Positions 9,326 through 17,688 are shown, counted from the first letter of the stretch. The stretch: 45,896 nt of DNA from CAYJIX01 sp964370375 (GCA_964370375.1 CAYJIX010000012.1:1-45896), one strand, 5' to 3'. Notes: generated by a model from the sequence alone, not told the origin. A program made the numbers and translations.

Positions 9326-10564
9326 ATGAACACGTCAGACTTTATCATACTTGGCGCAGGGGCAGCCGGGCTTATGGCAGCCTATACGGCGGCGCAAGCA
9401 GGCCTTTGCGTAACGGTTGTTGACCATGCCCCCATGGCAGCACAAAAAATGCGCATGTCCGGTGGCGGCATGGGCAATATGACCAATCTGCACATGTCAG
9501 AAGCTTGGTATGTGGGGGAGCGTCCGCGCTTTGTGCGTTCTGTGCTAAAAGGGTTTACACCGCATGAAATGCTTCAATTGCTTAAAGACATGAATATGCC
9601 TTGGGAAGAACGCTTGCACGGGCAGATTTTTTGTCGTGAACCTGTGGGCCGTTTTGTGGATCGTTTGGTAAGCGCGTGCCAAGACTATGGAGTCACTTTT
9701 TTATTCAAGCGCGATGTAGGCACTGTATCGCAATATGCAAGCTCTGAAACAGGATCGCCAACAACCTTGCCAACATCTTCGTTTGAAGTGCAAACATCTG
9801 AAGAGCTTCTTCGCGCTCCTTATCTGTTACTGGCCCTTGGCAGTGCAGCATGGCCAAAGGCAGGAGCTACAGAGCGCGGCATGCACCTAGCCCATGCTTT
9901 TCGGCACCGCATTGTGCCCCCTTACCCTGTGCTTGTGCCTTTTGTCATGCCAGAACAATGGCCGCTGCATGGCCTGCAAGGGATCAGCGTGCCTGTGTGC
10001 CTTGAGGTTGCAGGGCAACGTTTTAATGATCCGCTCTTGTTCACGCACCGCGGCATAAGCGGCCCTGTGGTTTTGCAGGCGTCTTGTTTTTGGCGGCCCG
10101 GCATGGAAATCACGATCAATTTTTTACCCACAACACCTTTGCGCGAGCTTGTACAGCAGCCTGAATATGGCCGTTTAAGCGTGGAAGCTATGGTGCGAAA
10201 AGTACTGCCTTTACGCCTTGTCGAGCTTTTAATCCCAGAGCATATCCGCGCTGTTCAGGTGGCGCAGTTAAGCCGTACTTTAAGGCAAAAGCTTGAAGAG
10301 ACCCTGCATACCCATAAGGTTGTGCCAACGCGTACCATAGGCATGGCCAAGGCAGAAGCTGCGGCAGGTGGCGTTGATACGGCAGAAGTGTATGAAAAAA
10401 CGCTAGAGAGCCGCAAGGTCAAAGGGCTTTACTTTGCAGGTGAAGTGCTCGATATTGCAGGAAGACTTGGCGGCTATAACATCCATTGGGCCTTTGCTTC
10501 TGGTAAAGCAGCGGCCCGTGCAACCATTAAGGCGCGTAAAGCCTCACAACAGGAAGAAAAATAA
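9326..10564 (+). CDS. HI0933-family NAD(P)/FAD-dependent flavoprotein
   Basis: The 412-residue product matches the HI0933/YhiN family of FAD-binding proteins. It has an N-terminal Rossmann dinucleotide motif GAGAAG (10-15), the family-specific stretch KMRMSGGGMGNMTNL (about 42-56), a central insertion domain, and the C-terminal FAD-closing motif YFAGEVLDIAGRLGGYNIHW. The enzymatic role of the family is not established; a disulfide or NAD(P)H oxidoreductase activity is usually proposed. Its stop overlaps the start of the HD-domain gene (TAATG), so the two are probably translated together. Confidence 0.9.
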   Translation: MNTSDFIILGAGAAGLMAAYTAAQAGLCVTVVDHAPMAAQKMRMSGGGMGNMTNLHMSEAWYVGERPRFVRSVLKGFTPHEMLQLLKDMNMPWEERLHGQIFCREPVGRFVDRLVSACQDYGVTFLFKRDVGTVSQYASSETGSPTTLPTSSFEVQTSEELLRAPYLLLALGSAAWPKAGATERGMHLAHAFRHRIVPPYPVLVPFVMPEQWPLHGLQGISVPVCLEVAGQRFNDPLLFTHRGISGPVVLQASCFWRPGMEITINFLPTTPLRELVQQPEYGRLSVEAMVRKVLPLRLVELLIPEHIRAVQVAQLSRTLRQKLEETLHTHKVVPTRTIGMAKAEAAAGGVDTAEVYEKTLESRKVKGLYFAGEVLDIAGRLGGYNIHWAFASGKAAARATIKARKASQQEEK

Positions 10565-11199
10565 TGCCAGCATACACAGATGAACAAAGCATGCGCCTTG
10601 TGGATTTTTTTCATGAAGCCGGCATGTTACGCCATACGCCGCGTTCAGGCTATACTTTTTTGGGGAGCGGTAAAGAATCTGTGGCCGAACACAGCCACCG
10701 TACAGCCATAATAGGCTATGCCCTTGCTTGCATGAGTGGGGCAGATCCGGCAAAAACAGTGCTTTTATGCCTTTTTCATGATTTAGGCGAAGCCAGAACC
10801 GGAGATTTGAATTATGTGAACCAGATATATAGCAACCCTGACGAACGAAAGGCCGTGACAGACGCCACGCGAGGCACCGGCCTTGAGGACGACATTGCTG
10901 CGCTTTGGGATGAACACCACAAAAACACCAGCCACGAAGCTATTTTGGCTCATGATGCAGATCATCTTGACCTTATGCTCAATCTTAAACGTGAAAGCGA
11001 TTTGGGCAATCCCTATGCCATGAAATGGTTTGATCATGCAGTGCAAAGATTGCAAACCCCTTACGCTAAACAATTGGCCCAACATGTACGCGATATTGAT
11101 CATACCGATTGGTGGTACCAAAGCCGCACATCAACATGGTGGGCTACTCGCAATCTTGACAGTAAAGACACGCCTCCCCATGAACCTTGTGGCGAATAA
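10564..11199 (+). CDS. HD-domain phosphohydrolase (YfbR/HDDC2 type)
   Basis: A 211-residue HD-domain protein of the YfbR/HDDC2 type, which in studied members is a metal-dependent 5'-deoxynucleotidase. Metal ligands are visible: His43 or His45 in AEHSHR, His72-Asp73 in LFHDLGEARTGD, and Asp131/Asp133 in AHDADHLDL. The motif GEARTGD after the HD pair is typical for this group. The start overlaps the flavoprotein stop by one base, indicating translational coupling. The last dozen residues are low in family character and overlap a minus-strand frame. A nucleotide pool-sanitising role is inferred from the family. Confidence 0.87.
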   Translation: MPAYTDEQSMRLVDFFHEAGMLRHTPRSGYTFLGSGKESVAEHSHRTAIIGYALACMSGADPAKTVLLCLFHDLGEARTGDLNYVNQIYSNPDERKAVTDATRGTGLEDDIAALWDEHHKNTSHEAILAHDADHLDLMLNLKRESDLGNPYAMKWFDHAVQRLQTPYAKQLAQHVRDIDHTDWWYQSRTSTWWATRNLDSKDTPPHEPCGE

Positions 11200-11408
11200 T
11201 CGGCGTATGCAGTAGCATTGTTCATAACTTCCTTCCAAGTAGGCAACCCAAAAACAAAGGGTATGCCTTTCCCATGCGCGTTCAAATCATATTGGCTTGA
11301 CACTTTCTGTTTGTATGGTTTAATGGCTGTACCAAGAGAAGGCTGAGAAAAAAGAAGGACCCCTGAACCTGTTTGCACAGGTAAGGTCGTTGTCCATTGA
11401 TCATGCAC
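11100..11408 (-). pseudogene. Possible gene remnant on the minus strand
   Basis: The minus strand stays open from about 11550 down to 11100 and the encoded sequence looks like real protein (for example HGKGIPFVFGLPTWKEVMNN in the middle). There is no ATG; the only usable start is a GTG at 11408 without a ribosome binding site, and sensible-looking sequence continues upstream of it towards the radical SAM start. It overlaps the 3' end of the HD gene antisense. The family is not recognised. It may be the 3' part of a gene destroyed by a rearrangement, which would explain the 300-base gap 11200-11499. Chance openness is the alternative. Confidence 0.35.
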
Positions 11409-11499
11409 AGTGTGTTGCCATTGTCGAATCGCAGAGTCGAAAAATGAATGTTTATTGGTTTCAAATACATGGTCACACGGTACGGTATGGAGGACAAAG

Positions 11500-12720
11500 G
11501 TGAAATGGTATAATCCTGCGGTATTAAGGCTTGAGCTTCTAGTTCAGGGCATGAAGGTAGACCCTGATTTTAATAAAGAGCTTGGCGGATCGCTAAAAGA
11601 ACCGCTTTGGACACGCACCGGCCCCACAAGTACAGGCATGGATTTGCGCCTTGAGCAGGGCATGTATGTAAGTGCAGCCATTGAAGGGGAGCGTTTCCCA
11701 TGGCACTATAAAAATTCACCGTTTTTGCTGTGCCGCGATGACAACGGTCAGGCTGTTATCAAAAAAAACGATGAGATCGTTCAAAAAGTAATTCCTGCGC
11801 CGCGCCCAAGTTTTTATGGAAAAAAAACCAAGAGCGGCAATGATATGGAAAAAATAGGCGTTGTTACAGGTGATTTTTTAGCTGTTTCCTTGGACAATCG
11901 CTGTTGGTTTTGGGGATATTATCAAAACGATACATTGACCGAATATAAGGACCGTCAGTGCAAATTTTGCGGTATCGGCCTTAGCATGAAGCGTGATGAA
12001 TTGTACCGCAAAAGCAATGAAGATATTTTGGATGTTGTGGCAGCTGCTGTTGAAGGCGGCGATGTGAAGCATATAGGCTTAAATGCGGGAAGTTTTGCCC
12101 CTCCCGGACGCGGTCATGAGGAATATGCTAAGCTTGTGCGCGAAATCAAAAAACGTCACGATGTGTGGGTGCGCATGTCTATTTGCCCTCCTGATGATGA
12201 AAAATATATTGACATTTTGTACGATGCAGGAGCAGATCAAATAGGCTATGATATTGAAGTGTATGACAAAAAACTTTATGAATATATTTGTCCTGGCAAA
12301 TTTCACGAGGTAGATGGCGGCGCGCATCACCGGCACTTTTTCAAAATGTTGGAATACGCCGCAAAACGTGGCGGCCCAAACAAAGCGTATTCCATCCTTG
12401 TGACCGGACTTGAGCCTTTGCAATCCACCATTGCAGGCATTGAAAAGCTTTGCCAGCTTGGTGTGGTTCCGCGTATGAGCATATTTAGACCCATCCCCGG
12501 CACCCACCTTGAGCGTCATCCAACACCTAGCCCTGCCTTTTTAGTGAAAGTGTACAGGGCCTTACGCGAATTGACCATGAAATATGGTGTGGATTCAGGG
12601 TGCGCTGGTTGTGGCAGAACCTTTGTCAGTACCAAAATTTTTGACGGGGTCAATCCTGTAATGCCAGAAATCACCGATGCCGACCTTGAACGCGCCGGCA
12701 TTGATTTGCGTGATGATTAA
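11500..12720 (+). CDS. Radical SAM protein with unusual cysteine spacing
   Basis: A 406-residue protein with a radical SAM-like C-terminal barrel. CKFC (Cys154, Cys157) followed by GIG looks like the end of a radical SAM cluster motif, but the first Cys of CX3CX2C is Lys; the nearest upstream Cys is Cys135 in DNRCW, giving CX18CX2C. Barrel-like segments follow (HIGLNAGSF, WVRMSICPP, QIGYDIEVYD, RMSIFRPIPGT), and a further CAGC pair sits at 368-371. The ~130-residue N-terminal region is not recognised. A GTG at 11500 with GGAGG six bases upstream is chosen; the longer ATG frame at 11410 lacks a site. It precedes an enolase-superfamily gene and a GntR regulator. Substrate unknown. Confidence 0.75.
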   Translation: MKWYNPAVLRLELLVQGMKVDPDFNKELGGSLKEPLWTRTGPTSTGMDLRLEQGMYVSAAIEGERFPWHYKNSPFLLCRDDNGQAVIKKNDEIVQKVIPAPRPSFYGKKTKSGNDMEKIGVVTGDFLAVSLDNRCWFWGYYQNDTLTEYKDRQCKFCGIGLSMKRDELYRKSNEDILDVVAAAVEGGDVKHIGLNAGSFAPPGRGHEEYAKLVREIKKRHDVWVRMSICPPDDEKYIDILYDAGADQIGYDIEVYDKKLYEYICPGKFHEVDGGAHHRHFFKMLEYAAKRGGPNKAYSILVTGLEPLQSTIAGIEKLCQLGVVPRMSIFRPIPGTHLERHPTPSPAFLVKVYRALRELTMKYGVDSGCAGCGRTFVSTKIFDGVNPVMPEITDADLERAGIDLRDD

Positions 12721-12979
12721 ATAATAATCGCGCGAAAAACAAGCGTGAAGATTGTTAGTTGAAGAAGCACGTATCTCTATGAAGAAAGAGGATATGGTTT
12801 TGGAAGCTACTGATGCGTACATGATGCTGTATTTGGGGTAGTTTTAATTGTCTGAGGTGAAGGCGTAAGGATGGTGAAGGAAGAATTTTTTGCTGTCCAT
12901 AACACATGCGTTCCTACAACAAACAACGTTTTAAGCTGGGCCTAGTTTTGCCTGTGAGCCTTGCATGGAGAGATTGCCT

Positions 12980-14137
12980 ATGAAAGTTACAAACGTAACC
13001 ACCTTTCCTGTTTTTCCAGGGTGGCGCAAGAATTTGATTTTTGTAAAAGTGGAAACAGACGAAGGCATCACAGGCTGGGGAGAGGTCTATACCCAGTATG
13101 ATCGCGACCCTGCCATGCGTGTGCATGCAGATTTGCTTGGTAAATATCTTGTGGGACGCGATCCTTTTGATATTAAGTATTTTTGTCAAATGGCCTATGA
13201 CGACTACGCGCAACGTCGTGCATCCTTGGAATTTTATTGTGCGGTATCCGGTATTGAAGCTGCGTTGTGGGATATTGTGGGTAAGGCCTGTAATCAGCCA
13301 GTATACAATTTGCTTGGCGGCAAATGCCGTGAAAAAATCCGTGTGTACGCCAATGGTTGGAGCTATAAAATGCGTTCGCCTGACGATTTTGCCCGTGCTG
13401 CTGAAAAAGCTGTTGCCTTAGGCTTTGACGCGCTCAAATTTGATCCATTGCCGCGGCCTTGGCGTACCTTTATTCCGCGTGAACATGAAGCCCATGCCGC
13501 AAAAGTTGTTAAAGCAGTGCGTGATGCAGTAGGCCCTGATGTGGATTTGCTTATTGAATTACACCGCCGCCTTTCTGTCTCGCACGCTGTGACCATTGCT
13601 GATCGCATTGCTGAATTTAATCCTTTCCTTATTGAAGAACCTTGCCAAGCTGAAAACGTTTTAGCCATTGCCGAAGTCCGTAAAAAAACACATATACCTG
13701 TAATGACAGGTGAAAATATTTTTGGCAAAGCCGGATTTAGGCGCGTTTTAGAGCACCGCGCTGCCGACTATTTAAACGCAGACGTGGCCAATTGCGGCGG
13801 TATCCTTGAGCTGCGCGAAATTGCAGCCATGGCTGAACCTCATTTTGTGGGCATGTCGCCGCACAATTACAATTCCACATCCCTTGGGCTTTCAGCAACG
13901 GTACACGCTTCAGCTGGAATGCAAAACTTTATTATTACAGAATATTTTCTGCCTTTTGTGGATTTTTGTGATGAAATATTCCCGGGTGAACAACAGTTAA
14001 AGCCTGTCAACGGTTATATCACCTTGCCTACGACTCCGGGACTTGGGCTTGTGCCTGACGAAAATAAGCTCCGCAAACATGCCGGAAAAGCCTTCCCTAT
14101 GCGAGAATTGCCTTTCCCGTGTGATGAAAACATGTAG
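12980..14137 (+). CDS. Enolase-superfamily sugar-acid dehydratase/racemase
   Basis: A 385-residue mandelate racemase/muconate lactonizing enzyme-type protein; such enzymes abstract the proton alpha to a carboxylate, often to dehydrate an acid sugar. After an N-terminal capping domain the barrel shows KFD (Lys153), the metal ligands ELH (Glu193, His195), EEPC (Glu219/220) and GEN (Glu245), His295 in SPHN, and Glu321. The E/D-x-H pattern on the second strand and His295 resemble the galactonate/mannonate dehydratase group, but the substrate cannot be named. GGAGAG seven bases before 12980 decides the start over an ATG at 12965. The gap 12721-12979 has no gene I can support. Confidence 0.88.
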   Translation: MKVTNVTTFPVFPGWRKNLIFVKVETDEGITGWGEVYTQYDRDPAMRVHADLLGKYLVGRDPFDIKYFCQMAYDDYAQRRASLEFYCAVSGIEAALWDIVGKACNQPVYNLLGGKCREKIRVYANGWSYKMRSPDDFARAAEKAVALGFDALKFDPLPRPWRTFIPREHEAHAAKVVKAVRDAVGPDVDLLIELHRRLSVSHAVTIADRIAEFNPFLIEEPCQAENVLAIAEVRKKTHIPVMTGENIFGKAGFRRVLEHRAADYLNADVANCGGILELREIAAMAEPHFVGMSPHNYNSTSLGLSATVHASAGMQNFIITEYFLPFVDFCDEIFPGEQQLKPVNGYITLPTTPGLGLVPDENKLRKHAGKAFPMRELPFPCDENM

Positions 14138-14197
14138 CAAGGCATGCCATCACAAAAAACATGATTGTATACTTTGTGTAAATGAAAAACACGCATA

Positions 14198-14241
14198 AAC
14201 CGTGCTACCGCTGTTTTGTATACAAACTAGGTAGCGCGGTT
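14198..14241. promoter_or_regulatory. Large quasi-palindrome, likely GntR-family operator
   Basis: A perfect 12-base palindrome TTTGTATACAAA (14215-14226) is nested inside a 12-base inverted repeat, AACCGTGCTACC (14198-14209) with GGTAGCGCGGTT (14230-14241), one mismatch. GTATAC cores are typical of FadR-subfamily GntR operators. A second GTATAC lies at 14167-14172. The element sits between the enolase-type gene and the GntR gene, so autoregulation is the simplest reading. Confidence 0.6.
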
Positions 14242-14384
14242 GTAAAAAAATGTGCAACCTCTTATTCGTAAGGATGAGCATAGCTAAGGAGGATTTCAAG
14301 CGAGAATGGTTTTGGGAAAAAGCTTCTCTTAAAAGCGATTTTATGATAGAATCCCTTCTGGAATACAGTCAATCGGAGGTTACT

Positions 14385-15095
14385 TTGAATTTTCCTAAAA
14401 TCAAACAGCAACAAAAAAAGAGCATCCTTGCCATCAACGCGCTTTTGCAGGTTATTGACAAGTATCAAATAGGCGACAAGCTGCCACCGGAACGCCAACT
14501 CGCCCTAGAAATGGATATCAGCCGCAACACGTTGCGCGAAGCCATTGCTGCTTTGCAAGTTATGGGAATCATTGGTGTACGGCACAGTCAGGGTAATTTT
14601 ATTATAAAATTACCCGACGAAGTCACGCTCATGCAGTCCTTGGACAGCATTTTTCATCCTGCAAGCGATCCTTTTGCCATGGTTGAAGCCCGTGTTGCCT
14701 TTGAACCGGGGGCTGCCTATATGGCGGCATTAAAGCGTACCCCCTCGGACGTCAAGCGCATGAAAGGTAATGTGAATGACCTTATACAATGCTTACGAGA
14801 AGGGGATTTGACGGGATATTCCGAAGCTGACATGTTGTTTCACTTAAACATTGCCAGAGCAACGCATAACGAAGTGATTATCGAAACCATAACCCCCATG
14901 GTTTCTGTTTTGCGAACCCCTTTATGGCGGGCTATAAAAAAGGGCTTGGACGAAGAGCTTTTTTTCAAAATTCGCAGCGAAGAACACAATGCAATTTTTC
15001 AGCACATATCCAATGGTCAGGCGCGAGAAGCCGCCAATGCCGTGTACAGTCACATTAAAAAATCCATGGAAAGGTTCTTGCACGAGCGTGAATAA
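14385..15095 (+). CDS. FadR-subfamily GntR transcriptional regulator
   Basis: A 236-residue regulator with an N-terminal winged helix (GDKLPPERQLALEMDISRNT is the GntR recognition motif) and an all-helical FadR-type (FCD) ligand domain from about residue 90, with the usual Asp/His metal positions (EADMLFHLNIA). A TTG at 14385 preceded by GGAGG five bases upstream gives the family length; longer frames begin at 14250, 14274 and 14343 but lack such a site. It follows the enolase-type gene after 247 bases containing the GTATAC palindrome and probably senses the substrate or product of that enzyme. This function is inferred from context. Confidence 0.85.
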   Translation: MNFPKIKQQQKKSILAINALLQVIDKYQIGDKLPPERQLALEMDISRNTLREAIAALQVMGIIGVRHSQGNFIIKLPDEVTLMQSLDSIFHPASDPFAMVEARVAFEPGAAYMAALKRTPSDVKRMKGNVNDLIQCLREGDLTGYSEADMLFHLNIARATHNEVIIETITPMVSVLRTPLWRAIKKGLDEELFFKIRSEEHNAIFQHISNGQAREAANAVYSHIKKSMERFLHERE

Positions 15096-15121
15096 TGCTA
15101 TGCTGAGCTAGGAAGGAACAT

Positions 15122-15315
15122 ATGCCTTCACCTTTTGAAAAATGTGATTTAGCAGTATTTGCCGCAACCTTGGTCACAATACGACCAAAGCGACGCTGAA
15201 AACCTATTCGCGATGCGTCCAAGTTGCCCTGCAACATGGTTTTAATGCAAAAACGATTACCTTAAAGCAGGCACTTGAGCTTTTTAAAAATCCAGCTTGT
15301 AAGGGTAAGGCATGA
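15122..15315 (+). pseudogene. Broken small ORF, possibly integrase-derived
   Basis: An ATG at 15122 with a good site (GGAAGGAA) opens a 25-residue frame that stops at 15199. From about 15163 another frame (+2) runs protein-like to a stop at 15315, containing KATLKTYSRCVQVALQHG and AKTITLKQALELFKN. Together they look like one small gene split by a frameshift. The second part faintly resembles the core-binding domain of tyrosine recombinases (TLxTYxR, G, ITLxxxLxLF). This is a weak resemblance. The 324-base gap 15096-15419 holds otherwise only the terminator at 15349-15401. Confidence 0.4.
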
Positions 15316-15348
15316 TGCAATAGCCCTAGTTTTTTTGTACACCAATAA

Positions 15349-15401
15349 AAAAAGCCTACCCCATGCTGCGATACAAGATCGCCATATGGGGTAGGCTTTT
15401 T
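15349..15401. terminator. Bidirectional terminator
   Basis: Perfect 16-base arms AAAAAGCCTACCCCAT (15349-15364) and ATGGGGTAGGCTTTTT (15386-15401), with T-tracts on both strands. It lies 18 bases after the small membrane protein gene and stops the minus-strand hup unit as well as any plus-strand readthrough from gntR. Confidence 0.85.
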
Positions 15402-15419
15402 AAAAAAATGCAATCGTTT

Positions 15420-15629
15420 TTACAAAGTTTCGTCGCTTGGGGATGTGTTCTTGCATGTTGTGGAGCATGCCTTGTGACATTCCCACACAGAGCGCAATAA
15501 TGCATAGCCAACACCACTCCCAATAACGAACAGAACAAGGTATAATAAACCAAAGAAAATGGCGTAATCAGGAGACCACCAAGGAATATCTTGGGGCAGA
15601 GGGCTTTGAACAGTTTCACCCATTAGCAT
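15420..15629 (-). CDS. Small membrane protein, unknown
   Basis: A 69-residue protein with one clear membrane segment (about 22-47, IFFGLLYLVLFVIGSGVGYA) and a cysteine-containing tail (WECHKACSTTCKN). An AGGTG site five bases upstream supports the ATG at 15629. It starts 9 bases after the hup stop and is followed by a strong terminator, so it is probably co-transcribed with hup. The family is not recognised. An internal ATG two codons later is an alternative start. Confidence 0.65.
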   Translation of the reverse strand: MLMGETVQSPLPQDIPWWSPDYAIFFGLLYLVLFVIGSGVGYALLRSVWECHKACSTTCKNTSPSDETL

Positions 15630-15638
15630 GACTCACCT

Positions 15639-15911
15639 CTATTTTACAGCGTCTTTAAGGCTTTTGCCGGGACGGAATTTTACAACTTTAGAAGCTTTAA
15701 TGGTGATAGCTTCGTTGGTACGGGGATTGCGACCGGTGCGTTCTTTGCGGTTTTCAACAACAAACGAACCAAAACCGGTTAAGGGCAATTTGCCTTCTGT
15801 AACCAATACTTCCTGAATAGATTCGAGCAAGGCGTTTAAAGAACGCTCTGCAGCAGCCTTGGTCAAGTTTGCTTTTGACGCTATTTGGGTGACAAGTTCA
15901 GATTTAGTCAT
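15639..15911 (-). CDS. HU-family DNA-binding protein
   Basis: A 90-residue HU/IHF-family protein that bends DNA and compacts the nucleoid. The start (MTKSELVTQIASKANLTKAA), the GFGSFVVENRKERTGRNPRT arm region with the intercalating Pro, and the C-terminal VVKFRPGKSLKDAV are standard. The start has a GGAG site. The 250 bases upstream (15912-16161) hold no other gene; a TTGACA box at 16145-16150 on the minus strand with a TATAGC 15 bases on is a possible, short-spaced promoter. Confidence 0.95.
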   Translation of the reverse strand: MTKSELVTQIASKANLTKAAAERSLNALLESIQEVLVTEGKLPLTGFGSFVVENRKERTGRNPRTNEAITIKASKVVKFRPGKSLKDAVK

Positions 15912-16161
15912 CTCCTACTCCTTACTGGTAATACGGTATAAGTGTTGTATAATGGCAACTTTGAGCATGCGTGTTCAAAGCTGCTAAAAATAAGTTTGCA
16001 GACAAGCTGTATATATTTTTGTCTTCGTTGTGCTGTATCTTGTTGCCTCACATAAAGGTAGTGAAACAGGAAAAGACTATAGCAAACGTCTACAGCCGCC
16101 TTCAATAGTACGTTGTCGCTAAGGCTATACATACTTTCTTGGCTTGTCAACTATGAAAGGG

Positions 16162-17010
16162 CTATGAAAGGATGTGCTGTTTTGCATTGTCCTGCATTTT
16201 TGCCATAGCCAGCGCTAGGGCTTGAAATTGAGAAGGGGACAAGGTTTCGGGCCTGCACATAGGATCAAGGCCAAGCTGCTCCATAACAGCAATAAGCTCT
16301 GAGAGTTTGTTTTTTTTCAAAATACTTTGCATCTGTTTGCGCCTTTGCTGAAAACATAGCTTTATCAGGCGCGATAAAACATCAGGCGTCTGCGGCTTTG
16401 TGTCTTGTGTCAGCGGGGTCATTTTCACAATGGCAGAATCAACCTTTGGGGGAGGAGCAAAGGCGCCGGGTGGCACGACAAATCCCCATTCAACGCGAAC
16501 ATAGCTTTGTATCCATACGCTAAGGCCGCCGTAATCCTTGCCACCGGGCTTTGCCGCCAGCCGTTCTGCAACCTCCTTTTGTACCATGAACACGCCGCAT
16601 ACAAGTTCCGATACGCGGTGTACCATGTCCCACAAAATGACCGAGCCCACATTGTAGGGCAGGTTGCTGATAATTTTCCACGGGCCCTGCAAATCCTCCC
16701 AGGCAAAGCGTACAGCATCGCCTTCTACAACGCGCATGTCGGTATTGGACTTGCCTGCTTGCTGTTCAAACGTGTTGCTGTGTTCGTTGGCATGGTGGCT
16801 TGCCCAATGCCTGTCTTTTTCAACAAGGAGCAATGTTTTTGGGGCACTTTGCAATAAAAAAGACGTCAAAGCACCGGGGCCCGGCCCTATTTCTAAAATA
16901 TGGTCAGAGCTTTGCACAGCCAACATGTCCACAATGCGTTTTGCAAGGTGGGTGTCCTTTAAAAAATGCTGACCAAGGCTTTTTTTGGCACGAGGGGCGG
17001 GCAAATTCAT
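16162..17010 (-). CDS. rsmA: 16S rRNA dimethyladenosine transferase RsmA (KsgA)
   Basis: RsmA dimethylates two adjacent adenines near the 3' end of 16S rRNA during 30S assembly, using S-adenosylmethionine. The 282-residue product shows KKSLGQHFLKD at the start, the SAM-binding LEIGPGPGALT (about 40-50), and the catalytic NLPYNVGS motif (about 116-123). Length is normal. No clear ribosome binding site precedes the ATG at 17010. It lies downstream of ppiA, separated by a hairpin. Confidence 0.96.
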   Translation of the reverse strand: MNLPAPRAKKSLGQHFLKDTHLAKRIVDMLAVQSSDHILEIGPGPGALTSFLLQSAPKTLLLVEKDRHWASHHANEHSNTFEQQAGKSNTDMRVVEGDAVRFAWEDLQGPWKIISNLPYNVGSVILWDMVHRVSELVCGVFMVQKEVAERLAAKPGGKDYGGLSVWIQSYVRVEWGFVVPPGAFAPPPKVDSAIVKMTPLTQDTKPQTPDVLSRLIKLCFQQRRKQMQSILKKNKLSELIAVMEQLGLDPMCRPETLSPSQFQALALAMAKMQDNAKQHILS

Positions 17011-17046
17011 CAGTACGGGCCTATGTTTATGGTGAAAAAAATACGA

Positions 17047-17086
17047 GGGAATGCTTTTTCAAAACATAGCCTGAAAAAACATTCCC
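17047..17086 (-). terminator. Hairpin between ppiA and rsmA
   Basis: Arms GGGAATGCTTTTTCA (17047-17061) and TGAAAAAACATTCCC (17072-17086) pair over 15 positions with one mismatch and a 10-base loop. It lies 14 bases after the cyclophilin stop and probably ends that operon or attenuates readthrough into rsmA. Confidence 0.6.
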
Positions 17087-17100
17087 TAAAACCTCAAAAT

Positions 17101-17688
17101 CTATTGAACAGGCACAATGGATTTAATGATAACAGGCTTAAGAGGTACGTTTTGGTGTCCCATTTTATTGCCCGTTGGCACGCCTTTGATGGCGTCAATA
17201 ACATTCATGCCTTTGATCACGCGGCCAAAAACAGCATAACCAAAACCAGACGGAGTGGAGGAGCGATAATCAAGGTTTGCATTGTCTGCAACATTGATAA
17301 AAAATTGATTGCTTGCAGAATGGGGGGCAGACAGTCTGGCCATGGCAATGGTATATTTTTTGTTTTTTAAGCCATTGGAGGCTTCGTTGGTAATGGTTTT
17401 TCGGGTGGGCCTTTTATTCATGTTTTCGTCAAACCCGCCACCTTGGATCATAAATCCATCAATAACACGGTGAAAAATAGTGCCATCATACCCGCCTGTT
17501 TTGACGTAATATAAAAAATTACGCACTGTTTCAGGTGCTTTTTGGGGGTTGAGCTCAATGACAAAATCACCGGCTGTTGTTTCAACTTTCACCTGCGGCA
17601 TAGAGGCAGCCGCTGCATTTGATGACAGCCCAAAAAAAAGAACACAAAGGGCAAAAATGCCTAATGTCATACGATACAAAGCGTGCAT
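17101..17688 (-). CDS. ppiA: Periplasmic cyclophilin-type peptidyl-prolyl isomerase
   Basis: A cyclophilin that speeds cis-trans isomerisation of proline bonds in exported proteins. The 195-residue product begins with a signal peptide (hydrophobic core ILGIF-like region around 8-22, cleavage probably after SNAAAA), then has the cyclophilin core with FHRVIDGFMIQGGGF, a QFFIN motif and FGRVIKGMNVI. An AGGAAAA site supports 17688. It starts 9 bases after the recJ stop, so it belongs to the same operon. The gene name follows the periplasmic PpiA type and is inferred. Confidence 0.92.
   Translation of the reverse strand: MHALYRMTLGIFALCVLFFGLSSNAAAASMPQVKVETTAGDFVIELNPQKAPETVRNFLYYVKTGGYDGTIFHRVIDGFMIQGGGFDENMNKRPTRKTITNEASNGLKNKKYTIAMARLSAPHSASNQFFINVADNANLDYRSSTPSGFGYAVFGRVIKGMNVIDAIKGVPTGNKMGHQNVPLKPVIIKSIVPVQ

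Noticed and set aside
12079..12519. 146-codon minus-strand frame in the radical SAM gene
   Set aside because: Antisense shadow; no ribosome binding site and the plus-strand protein is coherent throughout.
12779..12841. 20-codon ORF in the gap before the enolase-type gene
   Set aside because: No ribosome binding site and too short to support.
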